Shown here piece after piece: positions 22,825 to 36,195 of a stretch of 64,000 nt of DNA. How positions within the stretch are numbered: the first letter of the stretch is position 1; each line of letters begins with the position of its first letter. The DNA lies in the NCBI RefSeq assembly GCF_029227915.1, contig NC_079882.1:15326501-15390500 (forward strand). Reading direction: 5' to 3'. Below the pieces are notes generated by a model. It had not been told where the DNA came from. It saw only the letters and a program-made list of their open reading frames with translations, and searched no databases. Source of the stretch: Hydractinia symbiolongicarpus. Lineage: Eukaryota; Cnidaria; Hydrozoa; Anthoathecata; Hydractiniidae. The translations under genes and the position numbers were made by a program.

Positions 22825-25733
22825 CAGGCAGATGGAACCACGTGATTTACGAGTGAGGCCTTTATTAGACTTCAAAAGGCTAAATTACAGCCTTTATAGG
22901 ATTGTGCACGTAGTTAAATGTGTTGTAAAGCTACGGTGCTAATGAAAACGACTTGGGACGTTGTAGTACATTGAGACTGGAAGGACTAGACCAATGGTAA
23001 CCTGCGCAGGCAGGTGAAACCACGTGATTCACGTGTGAGGCCTTTATTAGACTGCAAAAGGCCAAATTACAGTCTTTATAGGACTGCGCACTTACTTAAG
23101 AGTGTTGTAAAGCAACGGAGCTAATGAAAACGACTTGGGACGTTGTAGCGCATTGAGACTGGAACGACAAGTCCAATGGTAACCTGCACAGGCAGATGGA
23201 ACCACGTGATTTTCGAGTGAGGCCTTTATTAGACTTCAAAAGGCTAAATTACAGCCTTTATAGGATTGTGCACGTAGTTAAGAGTGTTGTAAAGCTACGG
23301 TGCTAATGAAAACGACTTGGGACGTTGTAGTACATTGAGACTGGAAGGATTAGACCAATGGTAACCTGCGCAGGCAGGTGAAACCACGTGATTTACGTGT
23401 GAGGCCTTTATTAGACTGCAAAAGGCCAAATCACAGTCTTTATAGGACTGCGCACGTACTTAAGAGTGTTGTAAGGCAACGGCGCTAATGAAAACGACTT
23501 GGGATGTTGTAGCGCATTGAGACTGGAAGGACTAGGTCAATGGTAACCTGCGCAGACAGGTGAAACCACGTGATTTACGTGTGAGGCCTTTATTAGACTG
23601 CAAAAGGCCCTATTACAGCCTTTATAGGACTGTGCAGGTAGTTAAGAGTGTTCTTAGGCCACGCGCTAAGGAAAACCACTTGGGAAGTTGTAGCGCATTG
23701 AGACTGGAAGGACTAGGACAATGGTGACCTGCGCAGACCGGTGAAAGGACGTGATTAACGTGTGAGGCCTTTATTAGACTGCAAAGGGCCATATTACAGC
23801 CTATATAGGACTGTGCACGTAGTTAAGAGTGTCTTAAGGCAACGGCGCTAATGAAAACAACTTGAGACGTTGTATCACATTGAGACTGGAAGGAATAGTC
23901 CAATGGTAACCCGCGCAGGCAGATGGAACTACGTGATTTACGTGTGAGGCCTTTATTAGACTGCAAAATGACATATTACAGCCTTTATAGGACTGTGCAC
24001 GTAGTTAAGAGTGTTGTAAAGCAACGGCGCTAATGAAAACGACTTGGGACGTTGTAGCGCATTGAGACTGGAAGGACTAGGTCAATGGTAACCTGCACAG
24101 ACAGGTGAAACCACGTGATTTACGTGTGAAGCCTTTATTAGACTGCAAAATGCCATATTACAGCCTTTATAGGACTGTGCACGTAGGTAAGAGTGTTCTA
24201 ATGCAACGGCGCTAATGAAAAAGATTTGGGACGTTGTAACACATTTAGACTGGAAGGACTAGGCCAATGGTAACCTGCGCAGACAGGTGAAACCACGTGA
24301 TTTACGTGTGAAGATTTTATTAGACTGCAAAGGGCCATATTACAGCCTTTATAGGACTGTGCACGTGGTTAAGAGTGTTGTAAGGCAACAGCGATAATGA
24401 AAACAACTTGGGACGTTGTAGCGCATTGAGACTGGAAGGAATAGTCCAATGGTAACCTGCGCAGACCGGTGAAACCACGTGATTACGTGTGAGGCCTTTA
24501 TTAGACTGCAAAAGGCCATATTACAGCTTTTATAGGACTGTGCACGTAGTTAAAAGTGTTGTGAAGCAACAGCGCTAATGAAAACGACTTGGGAGGTTGT
24601 AGCGCATTGAGACTGGAAGGACTAGGTCAATGGTGACCTGCGCAGACCGGTGAAACCACGTGATTAACGGGTGAGGCCTTTATTAGACTGCAAAGGGCCA
24701 TATTACAGCATTTATAGGACTGTGCACGTAGTTAAGAGTGTCTTAAGGCAACGGCGCTAATGAAAACGACTTGAGACGTTGTAGCACATTGAGACTGGAA
24801 GGATTAGGCCAATGGTAACCTGCGCAAGCATGTGAAACCACGTGATTTACGTATGAGGCCTTTATTAGACTGCAAAAGGCCATATTACAGCCTATATAGG
24901 ACTGTGCAGGTAGTTAAGAGAGTTATAAGACCACGGCGCTAAGGAAAACCACTTGGAACGTTGTAGCGCATTGAGACTGGAAGGACTAGGTCAATGGTAA
25001 CCTCGCAGACAGGTGAAACCACGTGATTTACGTGTGAGGCCTTTATTAGACTGCAAAAGGCCATATTACAGCGTTTATAGGACTGTGCACGTAGTTAAGA
25101 GTGTCTTAAGGCAACGGCGCTAATGAAAACAACTTGAGACGTTGTATCACATTCAGACTGGAAGGAATAGTCCAATGGTAACCCGCGCAGGCAGATGGAC
25201 CCACGTGATTTACGTGTGAGGCCTTTATTAGACTGCAAAAGGACATATTACAGCCTTTATAGGACTGTGCACGTAGTTAAGAGTGTTTTAAAGCAACGGC
25301 GCTAATGAAAACGACTTGGGACGTTGTAGCGCATTGAGACTGGAACGACAAGGACAATGGTAACCTGCACAGGCAGATGGAACCACGTGATTAACGAGTG
25401 AGGCCTTTATTAGACTTCAAAAGGCTAAATTACAGCCTTTATAGGACTGTGCACGTAGTTAAGAGTGTTCTAAGGGAACTTCGCCAATGAAAACGACTTG
25501 GGACGTTGTAGCGCATTGAGACTGGAAGGACTAGGTCAATGGTAACCTGCGCAGGCAGGCGAAACCACGTGATTTACGTGTGAGGCCTTTATTAGACTGC
25601 AAAAGGCCATATTACAGCCTTTATAGGACTGTGCACGTAGTTAAGAGTGTCTTAAGGCAACGGCGCTAATGAAAACAACTTGAGACGTTGTATCACATTG
25701 AGACTGGAAGGAATAGTCCAATGGTAACCCGCG
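22825..25733 (+). repeat. 2909-bp tandem duplication, copy 1 (16 monomers)
   Basis: This copy matches 25734-28642 base for base at every place I compared, except one clear substitution (gattttcgagtg near 23213 against gatttacgagtg near 26122). It carries rare variants that mark the copy: ttaaatgtgttg, gactgcgcacttac, gtgaaaggacgtg, gtgaagattttatt, and cctcgcagac with its small deletion. Three bases fewer than 16 x 182 are explained by short monomers. Confidence 0.85.
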
Positions 25734-28659
25734 CAGGCAGATGGAACCACGTGATTTACGAGTGAGGCCTTTATTAGACTTCAAAAGGCTAAATTACAGC
25801 CTTTATAGGATTGTGCACGTAGTTAAATGTGTTGTAAAGCTACGGTGCTAATGAAAACGACTTGGGACGTTGTAGTACATTGAGACTGGAAGGACTAGAC
25901 CAATGGTAACCTGCGCAGGCAGGTGAAACCACGTGATTCACGTGTGAGGCCTTTATTAGACTGCAAAAGGCCAAATTACAGTCTTTATAGGACTGCGCAC
26001 TTACTTAAGAGTGTTGTAAAGCAACGGAGCTAATGAAAACGACTTGGGACGTTGTAGCGCATTGAGACTGGAACGACAAGTCCAATGGTAACCTGCACAG
26101 GCAGATGGAACCACGTGATTTACGAGTGAGGCCTTTATTAGACTTCAAAAGGCTAAATTACAGCCTTTATAGGATTGTGCACGTAGTTAAGAGTGTTGTA
26201 AAGCTACGGTGCTAATGAAAACGACTTGGGACGTTGTAGTACATTGAGACTGGAAGGATTAGACCAATGGTAACCTGCGCAGGCAGGTGAAACCACGTGA
26301 TTTACGTGTGAGGCCTTTATTAGACTGCAAAAGGCCAAATCACAGTCTTTATAGGACTGCGCACGTACTTAAGAGTGTTGTAAGGCAACGGCGCTAATGA
26401 AAACGACTTGGGATGTTGTAGCGCATTGAGACTGGAAGGACTAGGTCAATGGTAACCTGCGCAGACAGGTGAAACCACGTGATTTACGTGTGAGGCCTTT
26501 ATTAGACTGCAAAAGGCCCTATTACAGCCTTTATAGGACTGTGCAGGTAGTTAAGAGTGTTCTTAGGCCACGCGCTAAGGAAAACCACTTGGGAAGTTGT
26601 AGCGCATTGAGACTGGAAGGACTAGGACAATGGTGACCTGCGCAGACCGGTGAAAGGACGTGATTAACGTGTGAGGCCTTTATTAGACTGCAAAGGGCCA
26701 TATTACAGCCTATATAGGACTGTGCACGTAGTTAAGAGTGTCTTAAGGCAACGGCGCTAATGAAAACAACTTGAGACGTTGTATCACATTGAGACTGGAA
26801 GGAATAGTCCAATGGTAACCCGCGCAGGCAGATGGAACTACGTGATTTACGTGTGAGGCCTTTATTAGACTGCAAAATGACATATTACAGCCTTTATAGG
26901 ACTGTGCACGTAGTTAAGAGTGTTGTAAAGCAACGGCGCTAATGAAAACGACTTGGGACGTTGTAGCGCATTGAGACTGGAAGGACTAGGTCAATGGTAA
27001 CCTGCACAGACAGGTGAAACCACGTGATTTACGTGTGAAGCCTTTATTAGACTGCAAAATGCCATATTACAGCCTTTATAGGACTGTGCACGTAGGTAAG
27101 AGTGTTCTAATGCAACGGCGCTAATGAAAAAGATTTGGGACGTTGTAACACATTTAGACTGGAAGGACTAGGCCAATGGTAACCTGCGCAGACAGGTGAA
27201 ACCACGTGATTTACGTGTGAAGATTTTATTAGACTGCAAAGGGCCATATTACAGCCTTTATAGGACTGTGCACGTGGTTAAGAGTGTTGTAAGGCAACAG
27301 CGATAATGAAAACAACTTGGGACGTTGTAGCGCATTGAGACTGGAAGGAATAGTCCAATGGTAACCTGCGCAGACCGGTGAAACCACGTGATTACGTGTG
27401 AGGCCTTTATTAGACTGCAAAAGGCCATATTACAGCTTTTATAGGACTGTGCACGTAGTTAAAAGTGTTGTGAAGCAACAGCGCTAATGAAAACGACTTG
27501 GGAGGTTGTAGCGCATTGAGACTGGAAGGACTAGGTCAATGGTGACCTGCGCAGACCGGTGAAACCACGTGATTAACGGGTGAGGCCTTTATTAGACTGC
27601 AAAGGGCCATATTACAGCATTTATAGGACTGTGCACGTAGTTAAGAGTGTCTTAAGGCAACGGCGCTAATGAAAACGACTTGAGACGTTGTAGCACATTG
27701 AGACTGGAAGGATTAGGCCAATGGTAACCTGCGCAAGCATGTGAAACCACGTGATTTACGTATGAGGCCTTTATTAGACTGCAAAAGGCCATATTACAGC
27801 CTATATAGGACTGTGCAGGTAGTTAAGAGAGTTATAAGACCACGGCGCTAAGGAAAACCACTTGGAACGTTGTAGCGCATTGAGACTGGAAGGACTAGGT
27901 CAATGGTAACCTCGCAGACAGGTGAAACCACGTGATTTACGTGTGAGGCCTTTATTAGACTGCAAAAGGCCATATTACAGCGTTTATAGGACTGTGCACG
28001 TAGTTAAGAGTGTCTTAAGGCAACGGCGCTAATGAAAACAACTTGAGACGTTGTATCACATTCAGACTGGAAGGAATAGTCCAATGGTAACCCGCGCAGG
28101 CAGATGGACCCACGTGATTTACGTGTGAGGCCTTTATTAGACTGCAAAAGGACATATTACAGCCTTTATAGGACTGTGCACGTAGTTAAGAGTGTTTTAA
28201 AGCAACGGCGCTAATGAAAACGACTTGGGACGTTGTAGCGCATTGAGACTGGAACGACAAGGACAATGGTAACCTGCACAGGCAGATGGAACCACGTGAT
28301 TAACGAGTGAGGCCTTTATTAGACTTCAAAAGGCTAAATTACAGCCTTTATAGGACTGTGCACGTAGTTAAGAGTGTTCTAAGGGAACTTCGCCAATGAA
28401 AACGACTTGGGACGTTGTAGCGCATTGAGACTGGAAGGACTAGGTCAATGGTAACCTGCGCAGGCAGGCGAAACCACGTGATTTACGTGTGAGGCCTTTA
28501 TTAGACTGCAAAAGGCCATATTACAGCCTTTATAGGACTGTGCACGTAGTTAAGAGTGTCTTAAGGCAACGGCGCTAATGAAAACAACTTGAGACGTTGT
28601 ATCACATTGAGACTGGAAGGAATAGTCCAATGGTAACCCGCGCAGGCAGATGGAACCAC
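25734..28659 (+). repeat. 2909-bp tandem duplication, copy 2
   Basis: This second copy directly adjoins the first. Every rare marker of copy 1 recurs 2909 bases later. Identity ends near 28659, where cacttgattt replaces cacgtgattt and the downstream order of variants changes. The near-perfect identity makes this the youngest-looking large duplication in the window. Confidence 0.85.
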
Positions 28660-30556
28660 TTGATTTACGTGTGAGGCCTTTATTAGACTGCAAAAGGACA
28701 TATTACAGCCTTTATAGGACTGTGCACGTAGTTAAGAGTGTTGTAAAGCAACGGCGCTAATGAAAACAACTTAGGACGTTGTAGCGCATTGAGACTGGAA
28801 CGACAAGTCCAATGGTAACCTGCACAGGCAGATGGAACCACGTGATTTACGAGTGAGGCCTTTATTAGACTTCAAAAGGCCAAATTACAGCCTTTATAGG
28901 ACTGTGCACGTAGTTAAGAGTGTTCTAAGGCAACTTCGCCAATGAAAACGACTTGGGACGTTGTAGCGCATTGAGACTGGAAGGACTAGGTCAATGGTAA
29001 CCTACGCAGACAGGTGAAACCACGTGATTTACGTGTGAGGCCTTTATTAGACTGCAAAAGGCCATATTACAGCCTTTATAGGACAGTGCACGTAGTTAAG
29101 AGTGTCTTAAGGCAACGGCGCTAATGAAAACAACTTGAGACGTTATATCACATTGAGACTGGCAGGAATAGTCCAATGGTAACCCGCGCAGGCAGATGGA
29201 GCCACGTGATTTACGTGTGAGGCCTTTATTAGACTGCAAAAGGACATATTACAGCCTTTATAGGACTGTGCACGTAGTTAAGAGTGTTGTAAAGCAACGG
29301 CGCTAATGAAAACGACTTGGGACGTTGTAGCGCATTGAAACTGGAACGACAAGTCCAATGGTAACCTGCACAGGCAGATGGAACTACGTGATTAACGAGT
29401 GAGGCCTTTATTAGACTTCAAAAGGCTAAATTACAGCCTTTATAGGACTGTGCACGTAGTTAAGAGTGTTTTAAGGCAACTTCGCCAATGAAAATGACTT
29501 GGGACGTTGTAGCGCATTGAGACTGGAAGGACTAGGTCAATGGTAACCTGCGCAGACAGGCGAAACCACGTGATTTACGTGTGAGGCCTTTATTAGACTG
29601 CAAAAGGCCATATTACAGCCTTTATAGGACTGTGCACGTAGTTAAGAGTGTCTTAAGGCAACGGCGCTAATGAAAACAACTTGAGACGTTGTATCACATT
29701 GAGACTGGAAGGAATAGTCCAATGGTAACCCGCGCAGGCAGATGGAACCACGTGATTTACGTGTGAGGCCTTTATTAGACTTCAAAAGGCCAAATTACAG
29801 CCTTTATAGGACTGTGCACGTAGTTAAGAGTGTTCTAAGGCAACTTAGCCAAGGAAAACGACTTGGGACGTTGTAGCGCATTGAGACTGGAAGGACTAGG
29901 TCAATGGTAACCTGCACAGACAGGTGAAACCACGTGATTTACGTGTGAAGCCTTTATTAGACTGCAAAATGCCATATTACAGCCTTTATAGGACTGTGCA
30001 CGTAGGTAAGAGTGTCTTAAGGCAACGGCGCTAATGAAAACAACTTGAGACGTTGTATCACATTGAGACTGGAAGGAATAGTCCAATGGTAACCCGCGCA
30101 GGCAGATGGAACCACGTGATTTACGTGTGAGGCCTTTATTAGACTGCAAAAGGACATATTACAGCCTTTATAGGACTGTGCACGTAGTTAAGAGTGTTGT
30201 AAAGCAACGGCGCTAATGAAAACGACTTGGGACGTTGTAGCGCATTGAGACTGGAACGACAAGTCCAATGGTAACCTGCACAGGCAGATGGAACCACGTG
30301 ATTTACGAGTGAGGCCTTTAATAGACTTCAAAAGGCCAACTTACAGCCTTTATAGGACTGTGCACGTGGTTAAGAGTGTTGTAAGGCAACAGCGATAATG
30401 AAAACAACTTGGAACGTTGTAGCGCATTGAGACTGGAAGGAATAGTCCAATGGTAACCTGCGCAGACCGGTGAAACCACGTGATTACGTGTGAGGCCTTT
30501 ATTAGACTGCAAAAGGCCATATTACAGCTTTTATAGGACTGTGCACGTAGTTAAAA

Positions 30557-32710
30557 GTGTTGTAAGGCAACGGCGCCAATGAAAACGACTTGGGACGTTG
30601 TAACGCATTGAGACTGGAAGGACTAGGTCAATGGTGACCTGCGCAGACCGGTGAAACCACGTGATTAACGTGTGAGGCCTTTATTAGACTGCAAAGGGCC
30701 ATATTACAGCCTTTATAGGACTGTGCACGTAGTTAAGAGTGTCTTAAGGCAACGGCGCTAATGAAAACGACTTGAAACGTTGTAGCACATTGAGACTGGC
30801 AGGATTAGGCCAATGGTAACCTGCGCAGGCATGTGAAAACACGTGATTTACGTGTGAGGCCTTTATTAGACTGCAAAAGGCCAAATTACAGTCTTTATAG
30901 GACTGTGCACGTACTTAAGGGTGTTGTAAGGCAACGGCGCCAATGAAAACGACTTGGGACGTTGTAGGGCATTGAGACTGGAAGGACTAGGCCAATGGTG
31001 ACCTGCGCAGACCGGTGAAACCACGTGATTAACGTGTGAGGCCTTTATTAGACTGCAAAGGGCCATATTACAGCCTTTATAGGACTGTGCACGTAGTTAA
31101 GAGTGTTGTAAGGCAACGGTGCTAATTAAAACGACTTGGGACGTTGAAGCGCATTGAGACTGGAAGGAATAGTCCAATGGTAACCTGCGCAGACCGGTGA
31201 AACCACGTGATTACGTGTGAGGCCTTTATTAGACTGCAAAAGGCCATATTACAGCTTTTATAGGACTGTGCGCGTAGTTAAGAGTGTTGTAAAGCAACAG
31301 CGCTAATGAAATCGACTTGGGAGGTTGTAGCGCATTGAGAGTGGAACGACAAGTCCAACGGTAACCTGCACAGGCAGATGGAACCACGTGATTTACGTGT
31401 GAGGCCTTTATTAGACTGCAAAGGGCCATATTACAGCCTTTATAGGACTGTGCACGTAGTTAAGAGTGTTGTAAGGCAACGGCGCTAATGAAAACGACTT
31501 GGGACGTTGTAGCGCATTGAGACTGGAAGGACTAGGCCAATGGTGATCTGCGCAGACCGGTGAAACAACGTGATTAACGTGTGAGGCCTTTATTAGACTG
31601 CAAAGGGCAATACTACAGCTTTTATAGGACTGTGCACGTAGTTAAGAGTGTCTTAAGGCAACGGCGCTAATGAAAACGACTTGAGACGTTGTAGCACATT
31701 GAGACTGGAAGGATTAGGCCAATGGTAACCTGCGCAGGCATGTGAAAACACGTGATTTACGTGTGAAGCCTTTATTAGACTGCAAAAGGCCATATTACAG
31801 CCTTTATAGGACTGTGCACGTAGTTAACAGTGTTGCAAAGCAACGGCGCCAATGAAAACCACTTGGGACGTTGTAGCGCATTGAGACTGTAAGGACTAGG
31901 CCAATGGTAACCTGCGCAGACCGGTGAAACCACGTGATTAACGTGTGAGGCCTTTATTAGACTGCACAGGGCAATACTACAGCCTTTATAGGACTGTGCA
32001 CGTAGTTAAGAGTGTCTTAAGGGAACGGCGCTAATGAAACCGACTTGAGACGTTGTAGTACATTGAGAATGAAAGGACTAGGCCAATGATAACCTGCGCA
32101 GACAGGTGAAACCACGTGATTTACGTGTGAGGCCTTTATTTGACTGCAAAAGGCCATATTACAGCCTTTATAGGACTGTGCAGGTAGTTAAGAGTGTTCT
32201 AAGGCCACGGCGCTAAGGAAAACCACTTGGAACGTTGTAATGCATTGAGACTGGAAGGAATAGTCCAATGGTAACCTGCGCAGACCGGTGAAACCACGTG
32301 ATTAACGTGTGAGGCCCCTTATTAGACTGCAAAGGGCCATATTACAGCCTTTATAGGACTGTGCACGTAGTTCAGAGTGTCTTAAGGCAACGGCGCTAAT
32401 GAAAACAACTTGAGACGTTGTATCACATTGAGACTGGAAGGAATAGTCCAATGGTAACCCGCGCAGGCAGATGGAACCACGTGACTTACGTGTGACGCCT
32501 TTATTAGACTTCAAAAGGCCAAATTACAGCCTTTATAGGACTGTGCACGTAGTTAAGAGTGTTGTAAAGCAACGGCGCTAATGAAAACGACTTGGGACGT
32601 TGTAGCGCATTGAGACTGGAACGACTAGTCCAATGGTAACCTGCACAGGCAGACGGAACCACGTGATTTACGTGTGAGGCCTTTATTAGACTTCAAAAGG
32701 CCAAATTACA
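30557..32710 (+). repeat. 2184-bp (12-monomer) duplication, copy 1
   Basis: It matches 32741-34894 at an offset of exactly 12 monomers. Shared rare variants include cattgagagtggaacg, gactgcacagggcaatac, gagaatgaaagg, gaggccccttatt and tagttcagagtg. A few substitutions separate the copies, for example ttgtagggc against ttgtagcgc near 30967 and 33151. Confidence 0.8.
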
Positions 32711-32740
32711 GTCTTTATAGGACTGTGCACGTACTTAAGA

Positions 32741-34894
32741 GTGTTGTAAGGCAACGGCGCCAATGAAAACGACTTGGGACGTTGTAACGCATTGAGACTG
32801 GAAGGACTAGGTCAATGGTGACCTGCGCAGACCGGTGAAACCACGTGATTAACGTGTGAGGCCTTTATTAGACTGCAAAGGGCCATATTACAGCCTTTAT
32901 AGGACTGTGCACGTAGTTAAGAGTGTCTTAAGGCAACGGCGCTAATGAAAACGACTTGAAACGTTGTAGCACATTGAGACTGGCAGGATTAGGCCAATGG
33001 TAACCTGCGCAGGCATGTGAAAACACGTGATTTACGTGTGAGGCCTTTATTAGACTGCAAAAGGCCAAATTACAGTCTTTATAGGACTGTGCACGTACTT
33101 AAGGGTGTTGTAAGGCAACGGCGCCAATGAAAACGACTTGGGACGTTGTAGCGCATTGAGACTGGAAGGACTAGGCCAATGGTGACCTGCGCAGACCGGT
33201 GAAACCACGTGATTAACGTGTGAGGCCTTTATTAGACTGCAAAGGGCCATATTACAGCCTTTATAGGACTGTGCACGTAGTTAAGAGTGTTGTAAGGCAA
33301 CGGTGCTAATTAAAACGACTTGGGACGTTGAAGCGCATTGAGACTGGAAGGAATAGTCCAATGGTAACCTGCGCAGACCGGTGAAACCACGTGATTACGT
33401 GTGAGGCCTTTATTAGACTGCAAAAGGCCATATTACAGCTTTTATAGGACTGTGCGCGTAGTTAAGAGTGTTGTAAAGCAACAGCGCTAATGAAATCGAC
33501 TTGGGAGGTTGTAGCGCATTGAGAGTGGAACGACAAGCCCAACGGTAACCTGCACAGGCAGATGGAACCACGTGATTTACGTGTGAGGCCTTTATTAGAC
33601 TGCAAAGGGCCATATTACAGCCTTTATAGGACTGTGCACGTAGTTAAGAGTGTTGTAAGGCAACGGCGCTAATGAAAACGACTTGGGACGTTGTAGCGCA
33701 TTGAGACTGGAAGGACTAGGCCAATGGTGACCTGCGCAGACCGGTGAAACAACGTGATTAACGTGTGAGGCCTTTATTAGACTGCAAAGGGCAATACTAC
33801 AGCTTTTATAGGACTGTGCACGTAGTTAAGAGTGTCTTAAGGCAACGGCGCTAATGAAAACGACTTGAGACGTTGTAGCACATTGAGACTGGAAGGATTA
33901 GGCCAATGGTAACCTGCGCAGGCATGTGAAAACACGTGATTTACGTGTGAAGCCTTTATTAGACTGCAAAAGGCCATATTACAGCCTTTATAGGACTGTG
34001 CACGTAGTTAACAGTGTTGCAAAGCAACGGCGCCAATGAAAACCACTTGGGACGTTGTAGCGCATTGAGACTGTAAGGACTAGGCCAATGGTAACCTGCG
34101 CAGACCGGTGAAACCACGTGATTAACGTGTGAGGCCTTTATTAGACTGCACAGGGCAATACTACAGCCTTTATAGGACTGTGCACGTAGTTAAGAGTGTC
34201 TTAAGGGAACGGCGCTAATGAAACCGACTTGAGACGTTGTAGTACATTGAGAATGAAAGGACTAGGCCAATGATAACCTGCGCAGACAGGTGAAACCACG
34301 TGATTTACGTGTGAGGCCTTTATTTGACTGCAAAAGGCCATATTACAGCCTTTATAGGACTGTGCAGGTAGTTAAGAGTGTTCTAAGGCCACGGCGCTAA
34401 GGAAAACCACTTGGAACGTTGTAATGCATTGAGACTGGAAGGAATAGTCCAATGGTAACCTGCGCAGACCGGTGAAACCACGTGATTAACGTGTGAGGCC
34501 CCTTATTAGACTGCAAAGGGCCATATTACAGCCTTTATAGGACTGTGCACGTAGTTCAGAGTGTCTTAAGGCAACGGCGCTAATGAAAACAACTTGAGAC
34601 GTTGTATCACATTGAGACTGGAAGGAATAGTCCAATGGTAACCCGCGCAGGCAGATGGAACCACGTGACTTACGTGTGACGCCTTTATTAGACTTCAAAA
34701 GGCCAAATTACAGCCTTTATAGGACTGTGCACGTAGTTAAGAGTGTTGTAAAGCAACGGCGCTAATGAAAACGACTTGGGACGTTGTAGCGCATTGAGAC
34801 TGGAACGACTAGTCCAATGGTAACCTGCACAGGCAGATGGAACCACGTGATTTACGTGTGAGGCCTTTATTAGACTTCAAAAGGCCAAATTACA
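32741..34894 (+). repeat. 2184-bp duplication, copy 2
   Basis: This is the second copy of the 12-monomer block. Its downstream neighbourhood (34895 onward, with ttaggagtgttctaagg and aaaagatttggg) is also repeated 2727 bp later, so this copy is the closer relative of the third, shortened copy at 36.2-37.7 kb. Confidence 0.8.
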
Positions 34895-34919
34895 GCCTTT
34901 ATAGGACTGTGCACGTAGT

Positions 34920-35970
34920 TAGGAGTGTTCTAAGGCAACGGCGCTAATGAAAAAGATTTGGGACGTTGTAATGCATTGAGACTGGAAGGACTAGGCCAAT
35001 GGTAACCTGCGCAGACATGTGAAACCACGTGATTTACGTGTGAGGCTTTTATTAGACTGCAAAAGGCCATATTACAGCCTTTATAGGACTGTGCACGTGG
35101 TTAAGAGTGTTGTAAGGCAACAGCGATAATGAAAACAACTTGGGACGTTGTAGAGCATTGAGACTGGAAGGAATAGTCCAATGGTAACCTGCGCAGACCG
35201 GTGAAACCACGTGATTACGTGTGAGGCCTTTATTAGCCTGCAAAAGGCCATATTACAGCTTTTATAGGACTGTGCACGTAGTTAAGAGTGTTGTAAGGCA
35301 ACGGCGCTAATGAAAAAGATTTGGGACGTTGTAATGCATTGAGACTGGAAGGACTAGGCCAATGGTAACCTGCGCAGACATGTGAAACCACGTGATTTAC
35401 GTGTGAGGCTTTTATTAGACTGCAAAAGGCCATATTACAGCCTTTATAGGACTGTGCACGTGGTTAAGAGTGTTGTAAGGCAACAGCGATAATGAAAACA
35501 ACTTGGGACGTTGTAGAGCATTGAGACTGGAAGGAATAGTCCAATGGTAACCTGCGCAGACCGGTGAAACCACGTGATTACGTGTGAGGCCTTTATTAGC
35601 CTGCAAAAGGCCATATTACAGCTTTTATAGGACTGTGCACGTAGTTAAGAGTGTTGTAAGGCAACAGCGATAATGAAAACAACTTGGGACGTTGTAGCCC
35701 ATTGAGACTGGAAGGAATAGTCCAATGGTAACCTGCGCAGACATGTGAAACCACGTGATTTACGTGTGAGGCTTTTATTAGACTGCAAAAGGCCATATTA
35801 CAGCCTTTATAGGACTGTGCACGTGGTTAAGAGTGTTGTAAGGCAACAGCGATAATGAAAACAACTTGGGACGTTGTAGCGCATTGAGACTGGAAGGAAT
35901 AGTCCAATGGTAACCTGCGCAGACCGGTGAAACCACGTGATTACGTGTGAGGCGTTTATTAGACTGCAAA
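34920..35970 (+). repeat. 363-bp dimer repeat
   Basis: Two alternating monomers recur with a 363-bp period (35052, 35415, 35778). One reads gttgtaatgcattgag ending gacatgtgaaacc, and the other carries cagcgataatg ending gattacgtg with an unusual ttattagcctgc. The third unit is partly converted to the cagcgataatg type. Confidence 0.65.
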
Positions 35971-36195
35971 AGGCCATATTACAGCTTTTATAGGACTGTG
36001 CACGTAGTTAAAAGTGTTGTAAAGCAACAGCGCTAATGAAAACGACTTGGGAGGTTGTAGCGCATTGAGACTGGAACGACAAGTTCAATGGTAACCTGCA
36101 CAGGCAGATGGAACCACGTGATTTACGTGTGAGGCCTTTATTAGACTGCAAAAGGCCAAATTACAGTCTTTATAGGACTGTGCACGTACTTAAGA

